From positions 2,726,616 through 2,790,615 of the forward strand of contig CP054190.1 in the NCBI GenBank assembly GCA_015709575.1: a stretch of DNA of 64,000 nt. The letters run 5' to 3'. The position numbers and the translations under genes were made by a program. A model generated the notes under the pieces. It ran no database searches. It saw nothing but the letters and a program-made list of their open reading frames with translations, and had not been told where the DNA came from. This document shows, piece after piece, positions 36,758 through 45,704 of this stretch (its first letter is position 1; every line of letters starts with the position of its first letter). The DNA comes from Planctomycetia bacterium (GTDB taxonomy: Bacteria > Planctomycetota > Phycisphaerae > UBA1845 > Fen-1342).

Positions 36758-37551
36758 GCCGGCGCTCCGCCGCGAATCTCGATGGACTCCACCTGCAGAA
36801 TCGCGGGATCATCCTCCCCCGCGATGAACACACGCTGACCGACGCCGCGAACCGGCCCCTCCCCGATCCAATCGGTGCCGCGCCCCAGTCGCATTTCATC
36901 GCGCGAGTCACGATGCGTGCCGGCGTAGAGCGCGGGGATGAACACCGGGCCGTTCAGATCCGCACTGGTCTGCAGGTCGGCCTGGCGAAAGAGCAGGTCG
37001 CGCGCCCGCTCGGGCTTCTCAAAGTCGATCGAGCGGACAATCTCGAACGGAACCCAGAAGTAGCGCCCGTCGCCGGTCAGCACCTCCAGCACGTCCGCGA
37101 CCGTATCGTCCGCGTCGCGCAGGTCGTCGAACGGCTTGCCGTTGCATACACCCGCCATGCTGCGGCGCTGCCCTTCCGCGCGCTCCAGCGCTGCGCGTGC
37201 GGCGCTCACGTCGCCGGCGCGCATCTGGACGATCGTGCCAAGCCGGTCGCGAATGCCCGGCGACGGCTCGACCAGAAACTGCGGCGGACGTCCGGCCTCG
37301 AAGCAATCCTGCCGGGCCTGCTCGCCGCGCACCAGCTGCCGGAACTGGATGATCGAGAGCGCCCGCGAGGGATCCAGCGTCACGGCCGTGTCGAGCTGGT
37401 TGTCCGCGCGCTCGAACTCGCCGACAAAACAGAGCATCTCCGCCAGCACGTAGCGGGCGGCCACGTCCTGCGGCGCGTTGCGCACCTCGTCGGTCGCCAG
37501 CCGGACCGCGTCCGTCAACCGCCCGGCATTGAATGCTTCCAGTGCTTTCAC
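36754..37551 (-). CDS. tagJ: T6SS accessory protein TagJ (ImpE family)
   Basis: Accessory protein known in several T6SSs to bind the TssB N-terminal helix and ClpV, thought to tune sheath disassembly. The 265-residue product has TPR-like helices at the N-terminus (AFNAGRLTDAVRLATDEVRNAPQDVAARYVLAEMLCFVGEFERADNQLD, given here in pieces: the last is a typical TPR). The ImpE domain follows with FEAGRPPQFL and DGRYFWVPFEIVRSIDFEKPERARDLLFRQADL, a strong family segment. The C-terminal part contains VFIPALYAGTHRD. It lies between the second TssC gene and tssE, 12 bases from the former. Its presence suggests a class-specific ClpV control. Confidence 0.88.
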   Translation of the reverse strand: MKALEAFNAGRLTDAVRLATDEVRNAPQDVAARYVLAEMLCFVGEFERADNQLDTAVTLDPSRALSIIQFRQLVRGEQARQDCFEAGRPPQFLVEPSPGIRDRLGTIVQMRAGDVSAARAALERAEGQRRSMAGVCNGKPFDDLRDADDTVADVLEVLTGDGRYFWVPFEIVRSIDFEKPERARDLLFRQADLQTSADLNGPVFIPALYAGTHRDSRDEMRLGRGTDWIGEGPVRGVGQRVFIAGEDDPAILQVESIEIRGGAPA

Positions 37552-37563
37552 GTCCCGGTTCTC

Positions 37564-39111
37564 CTACTTCGCCCCGCTCCGCAGCTCGGTCTTGATCCGC
37601 ACGTTCACCAACAGGTCATCCAACTGGTAGTGCGGGATCAGCCGCATCACGCATTGATACTGTCCGGGCCGGCCCGGAATCTCGCGCACCTGCACCTCCG
37701 CGTCGCGCAGCGGATAGCGGGCCTTGATCTCCGGCGGAGCCTTATCGTCAGGATTGATGTACTCGAACAGCCAGTCGCGCAGCTCGTTCTCGATCGTCGA
37801 GGCCTGCGCAACCGACCCGGTGCGGTCGCGGACGCGGGCCTTGAGGTGATGCCCGAAGCGCCCAACGCACAGCGTGTACTGCAACATGCCGCTGAGCCGC
37901 TCGTTGAGCGTGCCCTCCACGGTGGTGAGTTGCGCCGGCGTGTAGATCGAGCTGTTGCTGTAGAACGCGGCGTAGGGCGTGTCGTGCAGCGCGCAGAGCG
38001 GGATCATTCCCTGGGCGGTGAACTCCTTCTCACTCACGTCGTCGATCACCACGTCGACGCCCATCTTCGGGGCGACCCCCGGCGAATCCAGCCCGTACTC
38101 GTCGGTCGGCATCCCCGCGACCACGCCGCCGCGCTCCTGGTCGCGCACGAATCCGCGGATATCCGCAAACCAGGCGCACTCCAGAAACGCCCGGATCAGG
38201 ACGCCGCCGAAGGCATAGGCCGCGTTTCCCCACAGATATCGCGACCGATCCGCGCCGCTGACGTCCTCGCGGTAGCAGAAGGCCAGCCGCTCCTGCGTGC
38301 ACGTGCGCGGGTCGCGCGCCGTGACAAACTGCCCGCAGCCCGCGCACACGCCGCTGCCCGTGCCCGACCATGCCGCCCGGCAGCGCGCGCAGCGGCGGCG
38401 GCGCGAGACGGCCACTCCCTCGTGGTAAGGCCGGCGCATCAGCACGCGCGGCAGCGCCAGCCCGAGATAGCGCGAGTCATCCTGCTTGCGCAGCCGGTGC
38501 CAGGCGCTGTACTCAGCGCTTCGCAACAGCCGGTCGAGGTCGATATGCCGTTCCAATTGCGCAAACTCGCGCAACCCGAAGAACGACGGATGCACTCCCG
38601 CGACAAACGGCGCCAGCGCCGCCGAGGCGGTTTCGGAAATCCGCATCAGCAGCGCCAGGTCATCGATGCCGTGGTCGTCGTGCAGGCGGTGTCGGATCTC
38701 GTAATCGCCGAGCAGCACGCCGAACGGCTCGCCGCCCGCCGTGCCAAAGCGCTCCTCGTAGACTTTTTGGAACAGCGCCGTCTGGTCAAACTCCATCGCA
38801 CGCTCAACGTCGCGAGCCAGTTCCGACCAGCGCACGCTGAGCACCCACAACTGCACGCGGGTGCGATCACGGCCGGCCTGGTCCACCAGGTATGACAGCC
38901 CGCGCCACGAGGCTTCCAGACGCTGAAACTGGGGGTGATGCACAATGGCGTCGACCGCAGCGGTGAGGCGCTCGTCGATCAAGGCAATCACGCGCTCGAT
39001 CAGGCGCACCACCCGGCGGGTCCGCGGCGAGACCACCGTCGCGCCGGGCCGCGGCAGCACAGCCGCATCGCGCGCCTCGCCGAGGCCGCGGGCGAGGATG
39101 TCTTCGAGCAT
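37564..39111 (-). CDS. Second TssC-like sheath protein with inserted zinc ribbon
   Basis: A 515-residue paralogue of the T6SS sheath large subunit. It keeps the TssC text: HPQFQRLEASWRGLSYLVDQ, MEFDQTALFQKVYEERFGTAGGEPFGVLLGDYE in the N-terminal half, LWGNAAYAFGGVLIRAF in the middle and PGRPGQYQCVMRLIPHYQLD at the end. Unlike the TssC next to it, it has C-x2-C-x11-C-x2-C (Cys241, 244, 256, 259), a zinc-ribbon-like insert where TssC has a plain loop, plus Cys271 and Cys279. ATG 39111 has GGAGG eight bases upstream; the longer frame is Ala/Arg-rich and unlike the family. It might be a minor sheath or cap subunit. TssC paralogy is certain, the role of the insert unknown. Confidence 0.85.
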   Translation of the reverse strand: MLEDILARGLGEARDAAVLPRPGATVVSPRTRRVVRLIERVIALIDERLTAAVDAIVHHPQFQRLEASWRGLSYLVDQAGRDRTRVQLWVLSVRWSELARDVERAMEFDQTALFQKVYEERFGTAGGEPFGVLLGDYEIRHRLHDDHGIDDLALLMRISETASAALAPFVAGVHPSFFGLREFAQLERHIDLDRLLRSAEYSAWHRLRKQDDSRYLGLALPRVLMRRPYHEGVAVSRRRRCARCRAAWSGTGSGVCAGCGQFVTARDPRTCTQERLAFCYREDVSGADRSRYLWGNAAYAFGGVLIRAFLECAWFADIRGFVRDQERGGVVAGMPTDEYGLDSPGVAPKMGVDVVIDDVSEKEFTAQGMIPLCALHDTPYAAFYSNSSIYTPAQLTTVEGTLNERLSGMLQYTLCVGRFGHHLKARVRDRTGSVAQASTIENELRDWLFEYINPDDKAPPEIKARYPLRDAEVQVREIPGRPGQYQCVMRLIPHYQLDDLLVNVRIKTELRSGAK

Positions 39112-39227
39112 CAGCGCGCCTCCGGGAGTGCGGCGAGCGCGGCCGCGCGCTGCGCCCGGGAGCGCCGCGCCGCCGCAGCGGCGAAAAGCCGTGCGGGGGC
39201 GCAGCGCCCGGGGCGCGGCGGACGGGA

Positions 39228-40721
39228 TCAGCCCTTGGCCTTCGGAATGCTCGCCACCAGGCGCAGCGAGGCGTTGAGTTCCTCGAGGAACAGCCACGGC
39301 CGCAGCCAGGCAACCGCGTTGTACACGCCGGGCTTGCCGGGCACCTCGACCACCTCGACCCGCGCCTCGGCCAGCGGATACTTGGCCTTCATCTCCTCGG
39401 AAGGCTTGGCGTCGGCGCAGATGTACTCCGCCAGCCAGCGCTTCATGAAGTCCTCGACGTCGCCGCGCTCCATCTTGGATCCGATCTTGTCACGGCCGAT
39501 CACCTTCAGGTAGTGCGCGATGCGCGAACTGGCCATGATGTAGGGCAGGCCGGCCGACAACCGCGCATTGGCGCTGGCGGCGGGGTTGTCGTACGTCTTG
39601 GGTTTCTGCACCGTCTGTCCGCCGAAGAAGACGGCGTAATCGGTGTTCTTGTAGTGGCACAGCGGCAGGAAGCCGAGCTTCGAGAGTTCCGCCTCGCGAC
39701 GATCGGTGATCGCGACTTCGGTCGGGCACTTGGTGTCGGCGTCGCCGTCGTCGCTGGTGAAGGTGTAGGTCGGCAGTCCCTCGACCTTTCCGCCGCTCTC
39801 TGTGCCGCGGATGGTCGTGCACCAGCCGTACTTGGCGAACGAATCCGTGAGCTTCGTGCCCATCACGTACGCGGCGTTCATCCACGTGAATTCGTCGTGC
39901 GAGAGCGGCTTGGACTCGCCGCGCGGACCGACCCGTGCCTCTTCATAGGCGAATTCGTCAATCTTCTTGGTGTTCGAGCCGAACGGCAGTCGCGCCAGCA
40001 CACGCGGCATCGTCAGCGTGACGAAGCGCGAATCTTCCGAATCACGGAAGGAGCGCCAGGCGGTGTAGTCCGCGGCCTGGAAAATCTTCTCCAGATCGCG
40101 CGGCTTGCCCAGCTCCGTGAAATTCTCGAGGCCGAACAGCTTGGGCGCACCGGCCGAGATGAACGGGCAGAACGACGCCGCCGCGACGCCCGAGATCTTC
40201 TGCAGCATCTCAATGTCTTCGGGGTGCTGCGAGAACTCGTAGTCGCCGATCAGCGCACCGAAAGGCTCTCCGCCCGCCTGGCCGTACTCGCCTTCGTACA
40301 TCTTCTTGAAAAGCTGGGACTGGTCGAACTCGACCGCCGACTCGAGATCCTTGGCGAGGTCGCGCTTGCTGGCGTTGAGCACGCGGATCTTGAGGTTCGC
40401 GCTGGTTTCGCTGTTCGAGACCAGGTACTTGAACCCGCGCCAAGTACCCTCCAGCTTCTGGAAGTCGGGGTGGTGCATCACGGCGGCGAGCTGGCGCGAA
40501 AGCTTCGCGTCCAGCGCCGCGATGGCCTTGTTGATCGTGCGTGTGAGATTCTTGTCCCACGTGACCGTGCCGCTCATCGCCGCGCCGACCAGCGCCTTGA
40601 CCATGTCGGTGGCCTGGTCGCGCGTGGCCGGCGTCTGCTCCAACACGCTGTCGAGAATGCCGGCTTCCTGGGCCGCGCCCGGGGCGGCCTGCGGCTGTCG
40701 CTGGGCTTCCTGCTCCGCCAT
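39228..40721 (-). CDS. tssC: T6SS contractile sheath large subunit TssC
   Basis: Main sheath subunit that polymerises with TssB around the Hcp tube and contracts to fire it. The 497-residue length is the family norm. Visible family segments are [93 protein letters not shown] and [29 protein letters not shown]. Its ATG shares one base with the TAA of tssB (TAATG), a typical sheath-pair arrangement. No Cys cluster is present, in contrast to the paralogue downstream. It is probably the bulk sheath component. Confidence 0.95.
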   Translation of the reverse strand: MAEQEAQRQPQAAPGAAQEAGILDSVLEQTPATRDQATDMVKALVGAAMSGTVTWDKNLTRTINKAIAALDAKLSRQLAAVMHHPDFQKLEGTWRGFKYLVSNSETSANLKIRVLNASKRDLAKDLESAVEFDQSQLFKKMYEGEYGQAGGEPFGALIGDYEFSQHPEDIEMLQKISGVAAASFCPFISAGAPKLFGLENFTELGKPRDLEKIFQAADYTAWRSFRDSEDSRFVTLTMPRVLARLPFGSNTKKIDEFAYEEARVGPRGESKPLSHDEFTWMNAAYVMGTKLTDSFAKYGWCTTIRGTESGGKVEGLPTYTFTSDDGDADTKCPTEVAITDRREAELSKLGFLPLCHYKNTDYAVFFGGQTVQKPKTYDNPAASANARLSAGLPYIMASSRIAHYLKVIGRDKIGSKMERGDVEDFMKRWLAEYICADAKPSEEMKAKYPLAEARVEVVEVPGKPGVYNAVAWLRPWLFLEELNASLRLVASIPKAKG

Positions 40722-41230
40722 TAGTCACCGTCCTTCTGCATGCCGAGTTCACCGGCGAGCTTGCGCATTTCCTCGGTGTTCTGCAGGATCTCCTCGAGCT
40801 TTTCCTCCAGCTTCGAGGACGTATCCGCCTTGGATAGCAGGTCACGCAGCTTGTTTCGCTGCTCGAGCAGCTTGCGCAGCGGCTCCACCTGCTCGACCAC
40901 CCGCCCCGGCTCGAAGTCTTCCATGGACTCGAACTTCAGGTCCACGCTCATCTCCGACCCGTCGCCCGCCAGCGTGTTCTCCACTTTGAGCTTTAGCCCC
41001 GGCTTCATGCTGGCCAGCACCTGGTCGAAGTTGTCGCGGTCGATCGTCACGAACTTGCGGTCCCGCAGCGGCGGCAGCTTCTCCGTCGGGTGGCCCGAGA
41101 AATCCCCGAGCACCCCCACCACGAAGGGCAGCTCCTTCTTGACCACGCCGCCCTCGGTTTCCACGTCGTACGTAATCTGCACGCGCGGCTTGCGAACCCG
41201 ATCCAGCTTCTTTTGCGTCGATTCCGCCAC
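40721..41230 (-). CDS. tssB: T6SS contractile sheath small subunit TssB
   Basis: Sheath small subunit, 169 residues. Family text: [31 protein letters not shown], then [22 protein letters not shown] and [35 protein letters not shown]. The C-terminus is a charged helix ([22 protein letters not shown]) that inserts into TssC in known sheaths. The N-terminal segment [14 protein letters not shown] could serve as the ClpV/TagJ handle. It lies 60 bases after the tssA stop and is coupled to tssC. Confidence 0.95.
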   Translation of the reverse strand: MAESTQKKLDRVRKPRVQITYDVETEGGVVKKELPFVVGVLGDFSGHPTEKLPPLRDRKFVTIDRDNFDQVLASMKPGLKLKVENTLAGDGSEMSVDLKFESMEDFEPGRVVEQVEPLRKLLEQRNKLRDLLSKADTSSKLEEKLEEILQNTEEMRKLAGELGMQKDGD

Positions 41231-41290
41231 GATCCTGCCCTCGCCTTTCCGGCCAAAGCCTCTGAACGCAACCTCGTTTGATCATCGTCG

Positions 41291-42400
41291 CTATTCGCCG
41301 CTCGCCGGCGGCGGGATGCCGATCCGCTTGAAGAGCGAATCCCGCACGGCGGCGTCGTTGATCAGCTCTGACAGCAGCGCCGGCAGGTCCATCCGCCCGA
41401 AGCGAACGCACTCCTCCAGATGATACGGCAGCACGCTTTGCGGCTCCGTCCGCCGGAAAAAGTCCGCCACCTGCCGCAGCACCATGAACGCCTCATCCCG
41501 GCTGCGGATCGGTCCGTCCACGCGCGACCCTCCACCGCCGCCGCTCTCCGCGGCGCTCGCCGTCGGCGCGTCCACGGGCGCCGTGTCCAGCCCCAGCTTA
41601 TCCGATGCCAGCAGGCGAATGCGCCGCTGGCAGCGATCCAGCACGTCGGCGATGTTTGCGGTCGGCGGGCCGTTCGACCCGCAGCGCTCATCCAACGCGC
41701 GGCACAACGCCTGAAACTCGTTCTGCGCCCCGCCCAGGTCGTCCAGCAGCGTGCGATAGAACTCCGCCGAAGTGTTTGCCACCGCCTTCTGAAAAGCGGC
41801 CAGCGGCACGGCCCCCTGCTTTTCACGAATCTCGCGCTCGCGCGGATCCGTCACTTGTTCCAACGCGGACGATTGCTCGTAGGCCGAAACGCCCAGCGGG
41901 CCATGCTCGCGCGAGGAGACGATCGAGATCGCCTCAATCGGTCCGACCAATGCGCCGTCGTTCAAGCCCGCCAGCGGCGAGACGCGCCGCGAAAGCTCAC
42001 CGTCCTCGGCCGGCTCCTCGGGGTCCGGCCGCGGGTGCAATCCGTCCCAGAAGCGCTCCACCAGCTCGCGGCACAGCCTCAACCCGTCGCGGACGCCGGC
42101 GAACCCCTTGGAGCGCGTCAGCGCCTCCGTCAGCCATGCCGCGACCTCGAGATCCTTCGACACGGTCGTGATGGTGCGCGGGGCGTGATCGAGGATCGGC
42201 CGCCAGTCGGGCACGTCCTTCACGTCGGGGTCGAGCTGCTCGATGGCGCGCTCGATCCGGCGCGCCAGCGTGCGCGCTTCCTTCATGACACGATAGGGAG
42301 CGGTGGGGGCGTAATCGCTGCGCAGGTCGCGACCGGCCGGATCATCGCCGCTGATCGGCGCGAGCAGCGCGTCAAAATCGAGTGTCGGCGGCGTCGCCAT
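41291..42400 (-). CDS. tssA: T6SS protein TssA (ImpA_N domain)
   Basis: Baseplate-priming or tail-capping protein, 369 residues. The N-terminal ImpA_N domain is clear: LDFDALLAPISGDDPAGRDLRSD, DWRPILDHAPRTITTVSKDLEVAAWLTEALTR, GFAGVRDGLRLCRELVERFWDGLHPRPD. The middle carries a helical domain, and a Gly/Ser-rich linker (near residue 275) leads to the C-terminal segment SRDEAFMVLRQVADFFRRTEPQSVLPYHLEECVRFG, as in TssA1-type proteins with a VasJ-like end. ATG 42400 is used because the conserved LDFDALLAPISG starts there; the longer frame is not family-like. It is the first gene of the T6SS operon. Confidence 0.92.
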   Translation of the reverse strand: MATPPTLDFDALLAPISGDDPAGRDLRSDYAPTAPYRVMKEARTLARRIERAIEQLDPDVKDVPDWRPILDHAPRTITTVSKDLEVAAWLTEALTRSKGFAGVRDGLRLCRELVERFWDGLHPRPDPEEPAEDGELSRRVSPLAGLNDGALVGPIEAISIVSSREHGPLGVSAYEQSSALEQVTDPREREIREKQGAVPLAAFQKAVANTSAEFYRTLLDDLGGAQNEFQALCRALDERCGSNGPPTANIADVLDRCQRRIRLLASDKLGLDTAPVDAPTASAAESGGGGGSRVDGPIRSRDEAFMVLRQVADFFRRTEPQSVLPYHLEECVRFGRMDLPALLSELINDAAVRDSLFKRIGIPPPASGE

Positions 42401-42902
42401 GCTACCAAGGGTCCTCAGCGTTCGCCGATCGACGGCCGGCCGGCGGCCGTCGCCGGGGATCGGGACGGTCAAAAGAAACGCGCGCACCCTGCGGGCGTCA
42501 ACCGCTGGGCCGGACTCACGCCATATTATCGGCGCGCAGCCGACCCGGGCATAGTCCAATATAGCCCTGCCGGCGCTGCAAGTCTCGGCCAATCGTATGG
42601 TTGGCGACGAATTCGTTCTGCTGACACGTAGTGCTTGAAGGATCAGCCGGGCGCGTGAATCGCCGTCACGGCTACAACGTCGGGCGCTTGGTCAGCACGC
42701 CAGCCGGCAGGACCGGCTGCGACCGAGGAATGGGACTTCGCGGACGCCCGTTGTGACCGCGAGGGCCTGACCACGAGAAGGCGTGGCGCGATCACCCAAG
42801 CCGAGGGGCGGATGCCGAGACGATGTCCCTTGCGTATCTGTCAGAACATCCTGCGCCCGCGCTCCGGTGGCATGTCCCGCTCCCTCGCTCCCGGGCAATC
42901 CT
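42401..42902. other. Intergenic region upstream of the T6SS operon
   Basis: About 500 bases with no supportable gene. On the minus strand TTGACG occurs about 86 bases before the tssA start (near 42505) but lacks a convincing -10 partner, so the operon may use another sigma factor or an activator. A perfect small inverted repeat, CAGCCGG/CCGGCTG (42701-42719), is the only clear structure. The region also holds the 3' end of the S74 protein transcript. Confidence 0.5.
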
Positions 42903-44621
42903 CTATTGCTGGAGTTCCGCCGCGGGCGCGACCTCGAGTGTTCGAGCAGCCTCCAATCGTTCGATCCGCGCAAGGAGGTCCGCGCTCCGCCGCTCGAGCT
43001 CGGCCATTCGCGCGTCGCGCTCGGCCAGTTGCCGGTCCTTTTCAGCCCGCAGGTCACGCAATGCCTCGACCAGCAGCGCCGTCGTGGCCCGCTCGGTGAC
43101 GTAACGGTAGCCCTCGGCGTCATGATCCACCCAATCCGGAAATACGTGTTCGACCTCCTCGGCGAGCAGGCCGATCTGCCGCCCCGGCGTCGCCAGCCGT
43201 TTCTCCACTGCCTCGCGCGTGTACTCAAACGTGTAGCCGCGCAGCGACAGCAGCCGGTCCAGCGTGCCGTTCAGCGGAACAATGTGTCTCTTCAGGCGAG
43301 AATCACTGAATGACGACCACGACCCGCCGCCGGGCTTGGCGGCGGAGCCGTTGACGGCCAGCCGGAACGCCCCCGGACTGTCGGTGCCGATCCCGACCAT
43401 GCCGCCGCCGGTAATCCGCATGTGTTCGATGTAACCACCCCCCAGACTGACCTCCGTGCCGAACCGTAGCGCGCCGCTCGTGTTCCAGATGAGCGAGGGG
43501 TCTACCGCAGAGTGCAGGTAGAGATACTCCGCGTTCAACCCATTGGTCACCCCCAATGCGGGCTTGTCGTAATAGCTCGACGGGCCTGAGACCTCCAGCG
43601 ACAGACTTGGGGCTGCGGTTCCGACTCCCACATTGCCGGAAAACAGCCCCTTCCCCTGCACGTCCAGCGACCCCGGCTGGGGGTTGTTTCGATTCACGCC
43701 GACTCCCCCCGGAGCGTCGATCAGGAATTGCGAGGCGGCGCTGGATTGGAATGCGGCGTCACTCGCGCTCCAGACGAAGGACCAGTCGTGCAGTGCGCTG
43801 GCACTGCGGCCGGCTGCGAAACTGGCGCTTCCGGACGCACGGTTTTGTAGGCCTCCCGCCGCGGTTGCGTGCATGCCCAGCGCAGAATTGCCGCTCCCCC
43901 CGCATACGGTCGCAAAAGCGCCAGCGTAGTTGCCGCGACCTCCGCTCACGGTTCCGGACGTGCCGCTGACGCCGTTGCCGAATGCAGAATCCAGATTGAT
44001 GCCACCGAACACGACTGCGCCGGTCACTCCGGCCGAAACAAAGTTGTAGTAGCTGCCGCCCAGAATATTCATCCCGTTGCCCAGGCTTCCCGCCGCCGGA
44101 GCCAGCGTCAATTCTCCACGGATGTTCCCCGAGCCGGCGCGCAGCTCGAACGGTGCCTGGTCCGTTGTACCGATGAAGTCGGATGCCGGGTTGGTGCCCG
44201 AGTTTCCGCCCATGCGCCACGTTCGCAGCGCGGCGCTTGCATAGGGCGCGGCCGTCAGCGCCTGCCGCGGCTCAAGAATCGTGCCCGCGACCGCGACCTC
44301 CAGCCAGCGCGCGTCGCCGTCGTATGCCGCTGAGCCGAAATCGAGCTGCACGCTGAACAGGCCGCCCGTGACCGGGACAGGAGAAGGGTTGCCGCCGACC
44401 CCGTCGAAGGCAAGCGTCGGTCCGACCTGGCTGCCACCGGTCAGCGCGTCATACAGCCGGAACACCATTACGTGCGGGCCACTCGCGGAAACCCCGCCGG
44501 ACTCCAGATGTCCCTGATACGTCACGGCTGAGCCGAGCGGAGTTTGAGCGCTCAGCGGCGCTGCACTGAGGAGTGACACCAGGATACTTATTCGCAGCAC
44601 GACTCCGACACTCGCTGTCAT
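42903..44621 (-). CDS. Secreted fibre-like protein with C-terminal S74 intramolecular chaperone domain
   Basis: A 572-residue exported protein. ATG 44621 gives a signal peptide (LRISILVSLLSAAPLSAQ, cut after SAQ). Next comes a beta-sandwich with VTYQGHLESGG, FRLYDALTGGSQVG and LTAAPYASAA, found in many planctomycete exported proteins. The middle has Gly/Ala/Ser-rich YadA-head-like repeats (SGSASFAAGRSASALHDWSFVW) and GNVGVGTAAPSLSLEV. The end is an endosialidase-type S74 chaperone domain (SDSRLKRHIVPLNGTLDRLLSLRGYTFEY, with the S-D-x-R-L-K start and IGLLAEEVEHVFPD), then a coiled coil. S74 domains drive trimerisation of phage tail fibres and usually cut themselves off at the Ser. It lies just upstream of the T6SS operon. 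Confidence 0.83.
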   Translation of the reverse strand: MTASVGVVLRISILVSLLSAAPLSAQTPLGSAVTYQGHLESGGVSASGPHVMVFRLYDALTGGSQVGPTLAFDGVGGNPSPVPVTGGLFSVQLDFGSAAYDGDARWLEVAVAGTILEPRQALTAAPYASAALRTWRMGGNSGTNPASDFIGTTDQAPFELRAGSGNIRGELTLAPAAGSLGNGMNILGGSYYNFVSAGVTGAVVFGGINLDSAFGNGVSGTSGTVSGGRGNYAGAFATVCGGSGNSALGMHATAAGGLQNRASGSASFAAGRSASALHDWSFVWSASDAAFQSSAASQFLIDAPGGVGVNRNNPQPGSLDVQGKGLFSGNVGVGTAAPSLSLEVSGPSSYYDKPALGVTNGLNAEYLYLHSAVDPSLIWNTSGALRFGTEVSLGGGYIEHMRITGGGMVGIGTDSPGAFRLAVNGSAAKPGGGSWSSFSDSRLKRHIVPLNGTLDRLLSLRGYTFEYTREAVEKRLATPGRQIGLLAEEVEHVFPDWVDHDAEGYRYVTERATTALLVEALRDLRAEKDRQLAERDARMAELERRSADLLARIERLEAARTLEVAPAAELQQ

Positions 44622-44686
44622 GTGAATCCTCAGCTTCCCGATCGCCTCACGCAGCCCGCGCCAATGGAACCCTGCTGGCAGAATTG

Positions 44687-44715
44687 ATGATAACCAGCCC
44701 CATACCAGACACCAA
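44687..44715 (-). promoter_or_regulatory. Sigma-70-like promoter of the S74 fibre gene
   Basis: On the minus strand TTGGTG (44715-44710), a 17-base spacer and TATCAT (44692-44687). Transcription would start near 44680, 59 bases before the ATG. Confidence 0.5.
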
Positions 44716-44843
44716 AGGAAACCGGAACCAGAGTTTTCGCCGACAGCCGTTCGTCGGCGCACGCCGGCTTCGCCGCACGGTCCCATTCCGCCGGCCGCTC
44801 CGCAACACCGACCCCACGGCGGTCGGCCGGCGCCGGCAGCGCG

Positions 44844-45704
44844 CTACCCCGGCCCCATTCCCCGTCGCCGCAGCGCGCCGGCCAGTTTCTCCAGCGCCTC
44901 GGTGTGCATGCGGCTGGCCTTGAACTTGTTCATCCCCATCCGCTCGCCGACCGCCGTCACCGTCTGCCCCTCGAAGTACACCGCCTGCAGCAGCTCGCGG
45001 GCCGCGGTCGGCAGCGCCGCCAGCTGCGCACGCAGCGCCGCGCGGACCTCCTCCATCACCATCCCGGCATCCGGCGTCTGCTCCTCATCCGCCACCGATT
45101 CGGACGCGTCGCGTTCTCCCGCATCCAGCGAGCTGACCAGGTAGGCCACCGCCAGCCGCCGGCTCACGCCGCCCAGCCATTCCGCGTCGCCCGCGGCGGT
45201 GTCCGGGTCGCGCTCGCCCTCCTCCGCCAGCACCTCGCGCGAGATACGCTGATACCGCCCGCCGTGGTAATCCCGCAGGTTGAACCACTTCAGCTCTCGC
45301 AGCCCGTCCAGGATCGCCCCGTGGATGCAGTGAAATGCGTAGGTCGTGAATGCGTTTCCCAGCGAGGCGTCAAACCGCTCGGCGGCCTTGATCAGCCCCA
45401 CCTGCCCGTACTGGATCAGGTCATCAAGCTCGACCCGCCGCCCGACGCGCTGATGCTCCTGCCACGCCAGCGCCCGCACCAGTCCCTGGCAGCCGCGGAT
45501 CAGCTCCTCGCGCGTGGGCCGTGCGCCCGCGACCGGCGAACCCTCCGCCCTGGGCGGGCCGCCGGGCGCAGCGCCGCCGCCCTCGGCCGCGGCGGGCGTG
45601 GGCAATGCCGCGCCGCTGCGGGCGTCCGGCGCCGGCTCGGGTGCAGCGGCTGCGCTGCGCGAAGCCGCGCTGCGACCGGGCGGCTTGCGGCCGGCCTTGC
45701 TCAT
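44844..45704 (-). CDS. RNA polymerase sigma factor, sigma-70 family (FliA/SigB-like)
   Basis: A 286-residue alternative sigma factor. After an N-terminal Ala/Pro-rich stretch (residues 1-60) comes region 2: CQGLVRALAWQEHQR, then ELDDLIQYGQVGLIKAAERFDASLGNAFTTYAFHCIHGAILDGLRELKW, with the D-L-x-Q-x-G-x-x-G-L and F-x-T-Y-A hallmarks. Region 4 is at the C-terminus (LPTAARELLQAVYFEGQTVTAVGERMGMNKFKASRMHTEALEKL), the -35-binding helix-turn-helix. A variable region 3 lies between. Its ATG overlaps the TGA of the upstream gene (ATGA), so both are made together. The regulon is unknown. Confidence 0.88.
   Translation of the reverse strand: MSKAGRKPPGRSAASRSAAAAPEPAPDARSGAALPTPAAAEGGGAAPGGPPRAEGSPVAGARPTREELIRGCQGLVRALAWQEHQRVGRRVELDDLIQYGQVGLIKAAERFDASLGNAFTTYAFHCIHGAILDGLRELKWFNLRDYHGGRYQRISREVLAEEGERDPDTAAGDAEWLGGVSRRLAVAYLVSSLDAGERDASESVADEEQTPDAGMVMEEVRAALRAQLAALPTAARELLQAVYFEGQTVTAVGERMGMNKFKASRMHTEALEKLAGALRRRGMGPG

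Noticed and set aside
37564-39297. Longer N-terminus of the second TssC (start at 39297)
   Set aside because: The extra 62 residues are Ala/Arg/Gly-rich and unlike any sheath protein, while ATG 39111 has a strong ribosome site.
42692-43228. Arg/Ser-rich minus-strand frame overlapping the S74 gene end
   Set aside because: Shadow of the S74 reading frame; no ribosome site or family text.
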